From: Stenopsyche tienmushanensis
Lineage: Eukaryota; Arthropoda; Insecta; Trichoptera; Stenopsychidae
Assembly (NCBI GenBank): GCA_008973525.1
Contig: WACJ01000058.1
Coordinates: 434,001-498,000, forward strand
DNA length: 64,000 bases
Direction: 5' to 3'
The translations under genes and the position numbers were made by a program. Position 1 is the stretch's first letter, and the number at the start of each line of letters is the position of its first letter. Shown piece after piece: positions 46,601 through 57,699 of this stretch. The notes under the pieces are model-generated. The model did not search any database. It saw nothing but the letters and a program-made list of their open reading frames with translations, and was not told the origin of the DNA.

Positions 46601-47274
46601 GGTTATTTGTGATGTGTGGTTGTGTGTGAGTGGGTGTTGGGTGGGTGCGAGTGGCGCGCATGCCTCTTCGACACCAAGGAAGATTGTTCTCGGCAAGTAA
46701 ATGTTCCGCGGCCGGCAAAGGGGCGAGTCCTCAGTTACGTGTGTCCCCATATCGCGACAATAATATTTTGGTTTCGTGAAAGAAAAGCAAGTTTTAAGCC
46801 ATCGATCGACTGGATTATCTGCCCGAATTGCCCCAGTCGATAAAAGTAAACACACCCCCGAGCTCGGCCTGGAAGTCACCCCTCGCACCTTTCGTTCCAC
46901 ACTTCCACTTCGCTCCTCTCGTATTTCAAACGGCTCCATTCCATTCGATGAAATTGCATTTTTATCACGAGATCGCAGCATTACAACAGTAATTTAACGG
47001 TATCTTCCTCTCCGACTTTGTCCAGAGTGTTATCGGTCGTTCGCCATAAGGCCGAGTGCAACGAATGTCATTGTTTTATTGTAGTGCAAAAAGTGGTTAC
47101 CGATTCTGTTGGGCTATCACAGAGTCCCATGCGCTATCGATCGGCGCACTTCTTTGGGGTCGTCGATAGAAGAGGAAGGGAATAGGGAATAGGAAAGCCG
47201 GGCTCCCTTCGTCGCTACGTCCAGCAATTGTATCCCTGTGGAGCTTCCCACGAGGACTTGCATCAGCCCGGAAG
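46600..47274 (+). promoter_or_regulatory. GC-rich block ending in a strong splice donor
   Basis: A sharp change from AT-rich DNA to GC- and CpG-rich DNA. The open frames on both strands are shadows of this base composition. At 47274/47275 the sequence CCCGGAAG|gtatgtatg is a near-ideal donor on the plus strand. The best reading is a promoter with a 5' untranslated exon of a plus-strand gene whose next exon is far downstream or beyond the window. No coding sequence was identified. Confidence 0.35.
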
Positions 47275-48340
47275 GTATGTATGAAATGCACCAGTCTTAT
47301 GCATCTCGATGCCTGCATGCACGTGGCGGCTTTTATGATCAATAAATCTGTCTGGACTCGTCGGTTGCACTCGCCGGCCGGGTGTATTGACTTGCTAATG
47401 AACCGTTCATTACATCTAAACTTGGAGTGGTTGCTGAAGGTGGAAGGCAAGAAGGCAGCACACTTGGAAAGTCGACTCAATTTAAGCTCAGATCACAGCT
47501 GCTCATGTAAACAATGCATATTTAAAAACCATCAATGCTGAAAATCACCGGTGATTTATCAGTCTTTCCAATGCAATCGAACTGTGCTAAAGCGCGATTG
47601 ATGAATATTCATATAGTGAAAGAGAAAATTCCTGAAATGTATGTCATATCAGAAAAAGTATACACTTTTGTCCAAGAAATGGGATTCACCTTTTTTTAAA
47701 TCGCAATGCCAAAGAGATAAATTTATGGAAATCCCAATATCAATTTTCGATACCTAAATAATTGTACATACCGGCATTAAATTAAAATCTACAAAGCTGC
47801 TTTTATATCTACAAGTAGTTTACGTTAATCATTGTTAAATAAACGTCGTCTGCTTTAGATATAAGGTGGATAGGGATTCGATGGACGTGGCTAAAGTTAT
47901 AGCGCGGGAATTTGAAGTTTCAGGATTGCAGGTATAAGACATTTGTATAATGTTATAATGCTGCATGATGCATGCTCAACAGACCCTATCTCAAACCCTT
48001 CCAAATTGTTCAAGAGAAATAAGGATTCTCTTGGTGATCTTCTGCCATGTCTTATCAATCATCTTGAAGCAGGTCACAGTGTGAAAATGATCTTTTCGAA
48101 ATTCTCTAAAAGTGAGATTACTCTTTTCAGTCACTTCAAATACTCCAATAGTGCTTTAGTATAGAATTTCTATTTAGAAAGAGTTGAGAGAGATGGCAAA
48201 GTCTTACCGTAAAGGTACCCCTACACGTCTAAAAATTCTCAATATATATATATTTTTATAGAAACTCCTATTTCTAAAGAATCTTTTAACCGTCATAAAA
48301 TTTAGGTATATTTAACTGAAATCACTATCATCGGAAAAGC
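47275..48340. other. Unassigned stretch
   Basis: Starts GC-rich (to about 47500) and becomes AT-rich. No gene family or transposon protein recognised. If the donor at 47275 is real, this is intron. Confidence 0.4.
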
Positions 48341-48344
48341 TATT

Positions 48345-48590
48345 AAGCTCTTTCGACAAAGATAAGACGACTTTCGTTCGTGTTGTCTTGAGAGCAGGCG
48401 TTTGTTTTGATAATTAAAATATTCGAATCATTCTTATCGTTGAATAATTTTGTTATTCCCCCTTGACTGTTCTGGAGTGACATCATCAGCTGAGTATCAC
48501 CACTCATTTGCAAAATCTTGTCCTTCGGAAATAAACTGGCAGGCTTCCACAGTAACCCTGTTCTTTTATTTTCGCAGCATATTAATAGAC
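48345..48590 (+). repeat. Interspersed repeat family, second full copy
   Basis: Same order of blocks as at 35225-35440: 'gacaaagataagacgac', 'aggcgtttgttttgataatt', 'ccttgactgttctggagtg', 'acagtaaccctgtt', 'ttttattttcgcag'. It includes the 'gtatcaccactcatttgcaa' segment that the 35.2-kb copy lacks. Confidence 0.65.
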
Positions 48591-49564
48591 AAACATTAGA
48601 GCGTAGCGTGTCTGCCCTCCCGTTTTAAAGGGCTAATGTAATGCTTTTAGGAGGCAGAGACTGGATGTTGATGAACACATCTAAATCTCATAAGCTTGGT
48701 GAACGGGCAGGAGCGTTTTCCATAATAAGCAAGACATTGAGTAGCCAAACACTTCTTTCTCACATCTTGTTAGATTTTCTGATTGGAAAACGAGCAACGG
48801 TTTTAATTTAAAATCTTCACTGCATTGACATAATTTCTTCTTCTTTGTAATAATCCTGTTGTAATATAGATTTGCTTTGGAGTCTTCTTCCAGATCTATA
48901 AGAAGACCCCAAGTACAAAATAAATATTTGTTATCTGGAAGAGCTAGAAATCTTTCTTCGGGAGAAGCGATTTATAGTACTGACCAGTTCAGAATACAGC
49001 TAAATTTCAGCGTCAAATTATGCAAAATCTTCTTCTTAAATGTTCCTACGATTTATTTTAATTGAAGATGTTTGCTAAGTAAGCAGCTCTTTAATTCCAA
49101 GCAACGTCATTGTTAAAATAAGCCACATGATCAAATTTCGCTTGCACTTCCAGGAATGACCTGATTTTATCTTTCAACTGGAAGACATGATTGACAAAGT
49201 TTTCTTTCGACAAACAGCCCACAATTATGTTGAATAAAAAAGTATTATTGGCGAAAGTTTATCGATGAGTTATGAAAAAAATGTCAATCGACTGTCTGTA
49301 GAAAACCTTCGCGATCCCTTTGGGTTTTTTCCATTTTCCTATAGCAGGTTTTTCCATGGCATTCCATTCCTGGATACTAGTCATATTTCTCATGATCTAC
49401 ATTTTTTTAGTTTCTGTTTAAATTTAGTCGTATAAATAATTCTGCTGCATCAAAAGATGGATGATTTAATGCGTTCCCATCGAAAGACAAACGAAAATAC
49501 CTATATAATGCATAATAGGGCTTTTATCGTAATAATTGAATGATTTCATTTCTGATGCTCTTAT
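48591..49564. other. Unassigned stretch
   Basis: No gene or known transposon recognised. Confidence 0.4.
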
Positions 49565-49764
49565 GGCCTGATCCACACTATGGTGCCAGTAACGGTTCGA
49601 TCTCGCTCCGGTCTCGGTCCGATCAAATATTCTTACACAAGAAACAATCAGAGTGTTCACACTATCGGATCGTTCCAGTCCCGTTTTTTGTATGAGAATA
49701 TTTGACCGGACCGAGACCGAGAGCGAGATCGAACCGTTACCGGCACCATAGTGTGGATCAGGCC
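49565..49764. mobile_element. 200-bp foldback MITE
   Basis: Arms of about 75 bases each, starting GGCCTGATCCACACTATGGT on both strands, nearly identical with a few mismatches and one two-base indel, around a ~45-base spacer. TAT flanks both sides and may be a 3-bp target duplication, though that could be chance. No coding capacity. Superfamily unclear. Confidence 0.8.
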
Positions 49765-51470
49765 TATATCATCTGCCTTATACTTTCTATCATCCTTATA
49801 TAGATCAGATGTCCAAATTATTTCAATACAAGAAATATTTCTTTCGTCTTTAAAAAATGCAGCATGTTAACGATTCCAACACGTTTTGGGAATTATTTTG
49901 CAAAATATATCCTTTCTAATTGGATCCAACATTAGAGCCAAATTATTCCTTGGAGTTCGAGATACGATCGCATTGAAGACTTAAATGTCGTACAGAATAT
50001 GATATTTTAATGTTGTTATTCATCACCACGGAGCAGTCACACACGTTCTTACCTTATGACCTTTGTTCACATGGCAAGGAGTTGAATTCCTGAATGATTC
50101 AGACTAAAAATGACCACCGATAAAGGTATTGAGTAAGCTGCTGGTTCAGGTTACTCTTGACAACATATCACGTTCGATTAATAAGCATCATTTTATTTTA
50201 TGCTGGGTGCATTTATTTGATCTGGATAAGGTCCACTGCTTTAGAATCAGCGATTCTGCAAAGAATATTAATGAAATTCTCGAAATTCGTCACCATAAGC
50301 AACGTGGTATAAAGCCTAATGATCAATTTCTTAGACACAATGAAAGAACTTCTGCTATGCTTACGATACTTGGGCGGCCTGGATGCAATGCAAATATTTC
50401 TATCCCAGTTTTCGGATATGGATCCGTCGAATTATTTTCGTTTCTAGACCAAAACTGGGTCGGTCTGTTGATCATCAGTTGTCGATTGTTGAAATTCTTC
50501 CGGTTTCGACTGCATTAAACGCCATTGCTTTATGGAAAGCGATAATCAACCTTCGAAGCTGAATCGAAAATGCATATCAAGAAGTCATGCATCGTAGCAA
50601 CAAGACCAATGCTGAATAAACGTGATCAATATCCACAAGAAGTTGCAAAATATTTGTAACAATCATGCTTGCTTTACATGTGATATTAAATGAAAAGAAA
50701 TCCTTTGTCTCATGATGTGATTCATCGGTTCGAAATTGGGTCGTTTCTTCAATTTTTCAATATGATGCATTATCTAAATGCAATGTGATTTAATTTAGAT
50801 TATCGAATTGTACGCTATCGATGCTAAAAAATGTTTTCCACACAAAGTTTGCTGTTGATGAGTGAAATTCATTCTGAAAAGGGTGGAGTGACGCCTCTAA
50901 GGCGAACGCGTTCTTCTCCCTCGTCCACTGCATGATCACTATTAAATATACATCATAAAAAACATTAGATCTTGCTCTTTCGAATGAGCAGCATTTAACC
51001 TTTCTTGGAATAACTGTCACTTTAGGGCGCGCATTTCAAATAAGGAAGTTTCCCTGCTGCACCTTGTATTTAGTATTGAATGTATGTCGGTTTGTTCATT
51101 CATATATATATTTTTTTGACTGATCCAAATACAATTTGGGATTATATAATCATAAGACATGTCCACATGGCCATCTCGAATATGTTTAAAATAATTTCTA
51201 ATACTAGCTGGTACCCGGAACGTTGCTGCCACAGAAGTAATAATTCTAAAAAATATCTTTTGAAATTTAAGAGTTATCTTACGAATGATAGAAATAATGA
51301 AATTTATTTTCTTTCCGACAATGAATATATTTTATGAAATTGAATGATATATATAAGGGAAAAGTATTTATTTTATTTTGTTAGTTTTATTAGAAATATG
51401 AACAAACATACAAACATTGATTTTTATATACAAAATCTACTGTAAGTTAATTGTACTATATCTATATTAT
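49765..51470. other. Unassigned stretch
   Basis: Contains a 129-codon open frame (50129-50518, +) that I do not recognise and that has no clear splice sites or homologous look; it may be transposon debris. The 51005-51070 part shares a transposon end with 36960-37025. Confidence 0.35.
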
Positions 51471-51479
51471 TTGAAATAG

Positions 51480-51698
51480 TGCAAACAATAAGTTGGCAAA
51501 GTTTTATCACAATCGAATGAACGGTATGGCAGCGCATTAAATACGGACAAACAAACATTAATTTTTATATATTAGACAATGCACATGTTACTTGCGGAAT
51601 CCTTACCAATAAGTGGACGAAGTTTTATCGCAATTCAATGAACGGTATGGCAGCGCATTTCGAACGAACAAAACCCAATACATTTTTATATATTAGAT
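51480..51698 (-). repeat. Two tandem RTE-like tail units
   Basis: Two units of about 90 bp (51490-51580 and 51600-51698) each read 'aaagttttatc', 'aatgaacggtatggcagcgc', then AC-rich sequence and 'tttttatatattaga'. Reverse copies occur at 27110-27200 and 23560-23640. The second unit ends at the hAT insertion site. Confidence 0.6.
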
Positions 51699-52024
51699 CA
51701 GGGATGTCCAACCGGTCGATCCCGATCGACCGGTCGATCTTTAAGCGAAATTTGGTCGATCCCGACGACTTCCGTGAATTTTGAAAAAAATATATTACTT
51801 TATATAAATATATTTACAGCCGACGATGAAAAACAAAATACCGGAGATCGAACTCTTTAACTCGACTTGATTCGGGTTTATCTGCTAATTTGAGTTTTAA
51901 GTTTGAAGAAAGAAAAAAGAAATACCTTAAATAAATTTCCTATAAGAATCATACTAGAAGTCGATCCCGAGACAATTTTAAATTGAAAAGTAGCTCCCAA
52001 GACAAAAAAGGTTGGACAACCTTG
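51699..52024. mobile_element. hAT-type MITE with exact 8-bp target duplication
   Basis: Ends CAGGGATGTCCAACC and (right, read backwards) CAAGGTTGTCCAACC, 13 of 15 identical. It is flanked by TATTAGAT at 51691-51698 and 52025-52032, an exact 8-bp duplication as made by hAT transposases. It is 326 bp with no transposase. It sits in the end of an RTE-like tail unit. Confidence 0.92.
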
Positions 52025-52359
52025 TATTAGATAGTCATTCCAGGATAGAAGCAAGCATAGGAGCAATTCTGAGATGTATTTCTTAAGCTTCACGAATCCC
52101 TTTCTGTTAATAGGAAAATCAACATTATCGTCATGATGAATTTCCCACTACCTTTCAAAGAAAACTGTCCAGTCATTAAAAACCACCCAAGTGAACAGGA
52201 AATAATCAACGATCATGATCTCGTCAACATCGAGCGTACGATGAGTTACAGTCAACCCTTTTATAGCATCGAGATAGTGACCACGCTATAAAAGTTAGGT
52301 ACCCATAACAAAATTTAGGGCTAGCTTTTTTTCAATTGTATTTTGAAAGAAATCAGCAA

Positions 52360-52560
52360 ACCAGTTTACTTCTGGATTAGATTTTACAAAGGAGTGGTTA
52401 TACTCGGCTAATAACGCCACTCCAGAATAGTCAAGGAGGAATAACAAAATTGGTCAATGATAAGAATTAAGCTAGTATCTTAATTATCAAAACAAACGCC
52501 TGCTCGCAAGATAACACGAACGAAAGTCGACTTATCTTTGTTGAAAGAGCTTTATAAATA
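52360..52560 (-). repeat. Interspersed repeat family, reverse copy
   Basis: Reverse-complement match to 35225-35440 and 48345-48590 ('actccagaatagtcaagg', 'aattatcaaaacaaacgcct', 'tcgacttatctttgttga'). Confidence 0.65.
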
Positions 52561-54190
52561 GCTTATCCAACTTCACCGATTCACTATTCAATATTTTAAA
52601 TTAAACCAATGCGAAAATATGATTATTTCCATTCCTTTTGAGATGTTATAATAGTCTTAAGGCAATGTAGATTTTAAAAGTGGTTCATTGAGTATTAAAA
52701 TTGAAAAGATTCTGGAGCTCTGCTTCATAAAGCAATTCTCCAGATGTTCTGACATCCGTCAACAGAGTTGTATATCAGCAGACAGATTCACATTACCATC
52801 ATATGAAAAGCAATACAAATTGTCTTTGAAGTTTATTAATACGATTATATCCTCGATCGAATACAAGGCGTAAGTACACAATATACTTGGTGCTTTTGTT
52901 GAATTCAAACCAATTCAGGCCATGTTAGTCTTTCTGGTGTATTGCCATATAGCAGTGTCTTCTTACAAGTCCAAATATGTTGAAGCCTACAGCACCGGCG
53001 AGCGAGATATCAGGTGACACATTGAGACCTTTGGTCCACTTTTTCGTCGAACCGAAATGCGATCTTCCGAACGTTGCATGACGACACTTAGAAAATAGAG
53101 ATATAAAACGGCACCGCCAAATTATCACCGATTATCCACTCTGTTTAACATGGAAACAATCGCCTGATTTGCCGAAGATGATGTTTTGAGTTAGGTTAGG
53201 CCAGCTGGTGGACACGGCTCATATATTCTGTCGCCAGTTGGACCGTAAAATTATTGTGACTAACCCTTCGACTCATGAAAAGCTCATTGTGTGGCCTCGA
53301 CAGACTGAGCGAGGATGGTGTCGAAAACTTTCATTAGAATGACAAATTGATGGCCGGGGCTTCTTTGTTTCGACAGGGACTAGGTCGTTATGGACAATTG
53401 AGGGGTCGCGTTCTGGAGCTGTTAGCGTCCACTTTTTCTCAACTAGGAATTGATTGATGTTGCTCGGGATCGATTTAAAAATTTATGGGTAAACAATCCA
53501 GCGCCTATTTATTTAGTAGTCAATCAAGTTGAGAAATGTTCTGTATCCGGACATAAAAATGTCTGGGTTTTAGTTTTATGTACTTATATTAGGTCCTCCC
53601 AAAAGAAATACATTATTTTCGCACGCTCTCATTTGAGTTCAGTCTTTGTTGAGACACAGTGAAAGTAACATTTCTGTAATTATTTTTGTTGTTGTTGAAT
53701 GGTTCGTCAACTTTCAGCAAGCTAGGATTGACACTCCTTAAGGTTTTATGTATACAGGATATTTTGCACATGGATCAACGCTTGTTTTTGGGGGTTAGAG
53801 GGGTCTTTTGCTACGTTTCACACACAAGCCTTATATACTAAATGTCAGGGTTGTCGAAATAGATTTTTGATAAAAATACCCAAAATTTCACATTTAAATC
53901 GTAATAACTTTTTAATCTGTGGTTGTAATAGCACAAAATATATGTTTTTGTATTTTGAAATTTCATCATCATTACATCATTATTGTATGCAATCGGTTTA
54001 AAGAAAATGACTTCAGAGCTTCCTAAGTCAAATAAAATGTGTAAACGAATGCGAAATGTTAAATTTTAATTTTTTTAAGCAAAAAACTATTTTGAACTTA
54101 ATTTAGTCTTAAAATTTTATCTAGATTGTACCCTTTTTAATGATATGCTACATGTCATACAAATCATTCAATAAGTCGTTAAACTTGAAG
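52561..54190. other. Unassigned stretch, probably transposon debris
   Basis: 52900-53450 is more GC-rich than its surroundings and full of broken frames, which suggests an old transposon, but no domain could be named. The rest is AT-rich with nothing recognised. Confidence 0.35.
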
Positions 54191-54196
54191 AAGTAT

Positions 54197-54290
54197 AAGC
54201 AGGGCCGTATCAAGGGGGTGGCAAAGCAGGCGCCTACCACGGGCGCAACTGGGCTTGGGGCGCAAAACACAGAATACCGAACGAGTGAAG
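54197..54290 (+). repeat. Repeat end, CCGTATCAAGGG family
   Basis: 'cagggccgtatcaagggggt' with 'cgcc' and 'cgggcgcaac' resembles the segments at 57600-57690 and 63860-63930 ('cgtaacaagggtat', 'gaagcgcccgtggcaagtat'). CAGGGCCGTA is a common hAT terminus. Confidence 0.4.
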
Positions 54291-55659
54291 AGTTACACTT
54301 GGTTTTTATATTACTTGACCATTCTGTTCTGATATACTCTGTCCGTTTTTATATTATATACTAAGTTGTTTAATCCCTTTTTTCTTCTTTATCCATAAAA
54401 CATGTTAGCGATCCGAAAAGCGGACCGGTTAGACACGCAAACTTTCTGGCCGCTTCGTCTTCTTTTAGGGCTTATGCGACATTTTCTATGATCTGCACGA
54501 ACACGGAAGCTCCTTCCGTTACGGCTCTGGATTACCAGGGTCAGGATTAAAAAAATACTTTTTATGCTTAAGATGTTTTTATTAAATTTATTTACAAAAT
54601 TTGTTCAAATTGGCCACGTCTGCTTCGTATGCATGCACGACACCCTTTCCTTATTTCAACTTTAGTTGTCTGAACTAGCATTTTCTCTTTCATTTTTGCA
54701 AAGGCAATTATTCTTTAAATTAGGATTTATTTTGTGGGTACCTCTGTCGTGTAAATTAGTTCTTTTGGCGACCCTATTCCGTGACTCGCACGGTTTTCGG
54801 ACCTGACACCACTGGATTTCTTTGTCATTTAATAAATCAACCTACAACTTACGAAGAGAATCCGTTATATCATTTCGGTCGTATGTCGAAATACAACAAA
54901 ATAGACATAAATTTAAATGGCATTTATTTCTACGAATGTTTATATTAAAGTTTATCAGCGATTCTTGTTTATCTTACAAACATGTCCTTTTTGTTGTTTG
55001 GGCAGATTGTTGTTTTTTCTTTTCTTTTCATCATTATTTTCTTTATAACAGACAAATGTTTGCTAGATGAGGCGGCTTAGCTTTGAAGATCTATCTAAAA
55101 TATCAGAATTTGAATCCATATTTAAATGTTTTAAATTACATCATTGAAGTGATTGAAGGCTGATGTTGTTATACTATTTATCTTATTTGATTTTATTCTG
55201 CAACTCATTATTAGTCAAATTCGATCACATTTTACAAAGTTTTTCAATTAATTTCTAAAAAGTTTTTTCTGGCTGCAAAAATCATTTTAAAATAATGGGA
55301 TTTGATGTTCAAAGAACACGTACGAAAAGTGACTGATTGCATATTAATAGAAAAATGATAGATGACGCAATCGGATTTCATCATCGATGTTCTATAATTA
55401 TTCATCCCTTCCCCAAGATAATTTTTTGTCCTGAAAAATATCCAGTTAATTATAATTCATAGAATACATTTGTAGATGTCAATTTTATCAATTTCTCAAT
55501 TTAATCTGGTATTCGTTAATGCTCAATAAATCCTTAAATTATCAATAAACCGTTTGTTTTTAGCTTCATATAGATTCCACCAGACCAAGTGTTACTGCAA
55601 ACGTTACAACAGTATGTTCATTTTTTATTAGGTATCAGTTTATCAGATTATTTACAAGC
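54291..55659. other. Unassigned stretch
   Basis: AT-rich, with no gene or transposon protein recognised. Confidence 0.4.
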
Positions 55660-55757
55660 CCGAATGGAATTAAAAAATAATATGATATGTTACGAGTATC
55701 AGTATGGTCTTCTCTGAACAACTTAATCCACTTCGTGACATGTTGTCGACTCATCAC

Positions 55758-55771
55758 ATCACTACCATAAA
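55758..55771. repeat. Target duplication, left
   Basis: ATCACTACCATAAA, repeated exactly at 57314-57327 on the other side of the LINE. Confidence 0.92.
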
Positions 55772-55773
55772 AC

Positions 55774-56955
55774 ACCGTCATAGAGGCAACTAGGAAAGGT
55801 AACGCAGCGGCCAGGTTGCTGGAGGAATGGGCCGTCCTCAATAAATTGACTTTCGCGCCCGGCAAGTCCGTCGGTCTTGTCCTAAATGCGGGTTCCAGGA
55901 AAGGTTGCGGCGGCAGACGCAAAAACGGCTCCAGAGATACCGGCAATTTTGTGAAGACCCTCCCGAAGATCATCATGAGCGGCACAAAGATCCCATTCAA
56001 TGAAGAAGTTACCTATCTGGGGGTCACAATCGGGAAAGGGGGGAATTTTTCTTGTAATGTTTCAGATTCGGTCGGGAAGGCGATGGGTGCTTTCGGCAAG
56101 ATGTCGAGACTCTGCGGTGCGGATTGGGGCCTCAGCGCGCGCAGTATGCGCATTGCATATCAAGCCATATACGTCAGCATAGTGACGTACGGAGCGGGAG
56201 CCTGGGCTCACAGACTTCGTAGGAACAACCAGCAGTTGTTGTCTACCACCGCTGCCGGCAGACTGAACTCTGCGCAACGCAGCCCCTTGATAAGAATGAC
56301 CGGCGCGTACCGCACGACGGCCACGCACAGTCTTCAGGTACTGGCTGGGGTATTTCCAATGGATCTGCAGCTGCAGGTAATAGCAGCTGTATACAGATGG
56401 AGAAAAAAAGAGGCTCTGAGCGTGGGAGACTCGAGCCTCTCCGCCGAAGAGATCAACGAATATCCGTTCAAGGATAACATCAAGAAATGGGCGCGCGACG
56501 CGGCCACCCGCACGTGGCAGGACAGGTGGTCAAACTCGAGCAAGGGGCGACCCCTTCACGCGTTCGTGAGCTCCGTTGAATGGAGACTCAGAGCAAATTG
56601 GTTTGCGCCAAATCACTGGTCAGCGCAATTTCTGACAGGGCATGGCCATTTTAGTGCCCACCTAATGGGACTTGGGCTCTCGGATCGTTCGGATTGCCCA
56701 TGCACTGCACCTAGCATGGACGCAGAACATGTTCTGTGGTCCTGCGAAGGCATGGGGGCCGAAAGAGAGGCGCTTCTGTGCCGTGTTCGCGGGCCATGTG
56801 AGGGGCCCGTGGGACACAGAGATCTGGTGACCCGTCCTGGTGCCTTCAGCGCCTTCAACGCGTTTTGTTTAAGTTTCGGCGCTAAATGCGCTCACGGTGG
56901 CTTCTACGCCAAGCACTGGACCGCCCCAAGCTCCGGCGCGAGAAGCACCGGTTAA
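55774..56955 (+). CDS. R1-clade LINE pol, C-terminal 393 codons
   Basis: The frame is open from the element's first complete codon (truncated, so no real start) to the TAA at 56953-56955. It begins in the RT palm/thumb region (ARLLEEWAVLNKLTFAPGKS), with VTYLGVTIGKGGNFSCNVSD. It continues through the family block AMGAFGKMSRLCGADWGLS, YVSIVTYGAGAWAH and AYRTTATHSLQVLAGVFPMD. It ends with the zinc knuckle CPCTAPSMDAEHVLWSCEG (C.C...H..C) and FCLSFGAKCAHGGFYAKHW. There is no RNase H domain, as usual for R1-clade elements. The endonuclease and most of the RT are missing, so it cannot move by itself. Confidence 0.93.
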   Translation, partial: TVIEATRKGNAAARLLEEWAVLNKLTFAPGKSVGLVLNAGSRKGCGGRRKNGSRDTGNFVKTLPKIIMSGTKIPFNEEVTYLGVTIGKGGNFSCNVSDSVGKAMGAFGKMSRLCGADWGLSARSMRIAYQAIYVSIVTYGAGAWAHRLRRNNQQLLSTTAAGRLNSAQRSPLIRMTGAYRTTATHSLQVLAGVFPMDLQLQVIAAVYRWRKKEALSVGDSSLSAEEINEYPFKDNIKKWARDAATRTWQDRWSNSSKGRPLHAFVSSVEWRLRANWFAPNHWSAQFLTGHGHFSAHLMGLGLSDRSDCPCTAPSMDAEHVLWSCEGMGAEREALLCRVRGPCEGPVGHRDLVTRPGAFSAFNAFCLSFGAKCAHGGFYAKHWTAPSSGARSTG

Positions 56956-57284
56956 TGTAGACTATTGCCGCTACACACAGGCATGCGTTTTTCCGGCTGC
57001 AGCCCTCAGCTAAAGCCGGACCTTAAATAGCGTCCTACATATGCGACGCAGCGGCCGCGTGGCCGAACTCTTTTTTTCTTTTTTCTTTCTAACCTTTTCT
57101 CTCTTCTTCCTTCCTCTCTTTTTCGCGCTTTGCAACGCGCTCGGTCACCAGATTGAGCAGAAGTGGTACCTCTCGGGGGACTTTAAAATTAGTTTCACTA
57201 AGTTTGTATTGTTTGTAAGCGAGAGCTGTCGTAAGGTCGTTCTCGACCTTGGGTACACGCTCGGGCATGTGGTGGGCCCCCAGT

Positions 57285-57313
57285 CCCCCTTTTTTTTTTT
57301 TTTTTTTTTTTTT
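57285..57313 (+). other. Oligo(T) end of the R1-clade LINE
   Basis: After 'cccccagtccccc' the element ends in an uninterrupted T tract directly at the target duplication. Most LINEs end their sense strand in A or a short repeat. Confidence 0.8.
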
Positions 57314-57327
57314 ATCACTACCATAAA
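57314..57327. repeat. Target duplication, right
   Basis: Exact copy of 55758-55771. Confidence 0.92.
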
Positions 57328-57599
57328 CTTTCACGAGCTTCTGATGGATATTCGCGGATGGATGATCTCGCCATTGGAAAAAAAGTACTGTCACTAAACA
57401 AAATGGTTGACAAACATGCGGGATCAAACAAACTGACCGTTAGGATCCCGCCTACATGCCAGGTGCACCAATTTTGAAACAAAAGCAAAAAATCCCCTGC
57501 CGTAGGAGCCTTTGTAACCTTACTTTCTAGATGACACTCGTGTTAGTTCAAGATCAAATCCAATATACAAGCATTTTGTTATGTTATGTCTATAAGAAT

Positions 57600-57695
57600 C
57601 AAAAGAGCCGTAACAAGGGTATAAAGCGCCCGTGGCAAGTATTTAACTCCCCCCCCCCCTACCTCAGGAAATCCAAATTATTGTTTCTTTATAGT
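57600..57695 (+). repeat. Repeat, CCGTAACAAGGG family
   Basis: 'ccgtaacaagggtataaag' then 'cgcccgtggcaagtatttaa' and a C run recur at 63860-63930 and, more diverged, at 54197. Confidence 0.55.
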
Positions 57696-57699
57696 TGCT

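Larger units (their letters stand above)
55772..57313 (+). mobile_element. R1-clade LINE, 5'-truncated, young
   Basis: 1542 bp between exact 14-bp target duplications (55758-55771, 57314-57327). Only the last part of the pol frame and the 3' UTR are present. The body is GC-rich (above 50%) against AT-rich flanks, and its frame is unbroken, so the insertion is recent. The 3' UTR is pyrimidine-rich and the sense strand ends in about 24 T rather than A. The host site is a mariner transposase remnant, not the 28S rDNA site used by true R1. Confidence 0.93.
55660..57430 (-). pseudogene. mariner transposase remnant split by an R1-clade LINE
   Basis: On the minus strand the piece before the LINE (57400-57328) reads ANIHQKLVKVYGSD. 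The piece after it (55771-55680) continues VMSRQHVTKWIKLFREDHTD. Together they match the N-terminal helix-turn-helix region of mariner transposases (pattern A.IH.RL..VYG...MS...V.KW...F..GR.D). The downstream catalytic part is absent. The insertion point falls exactly between G-S-D and V-M-S. Confidence 0.8.

Noticed and set aside
46577..47541. Several overlapping open frames on both strands
   Set aside because: They overlap each other in opposite directions; high GC lowers stop frequency. More likely a promoter with a non-coding exon.
50129..50518. 129-codon open frame (+)
   Set aside because: No known family and no transcript signals; could be old transposon sequence, so not called a gene.
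52925..53128. 67-codon minus frame as a transposase piece
   Set aside because: I could not line it up with any transposase motif; left as unassigned debris.
57041..57427. 118- and 112-codon frames over the LINE 3' UTR
   Set aside because: They run through the T tract of the R1-clade element; the minus frame also includes mariner residues but is not one protein.
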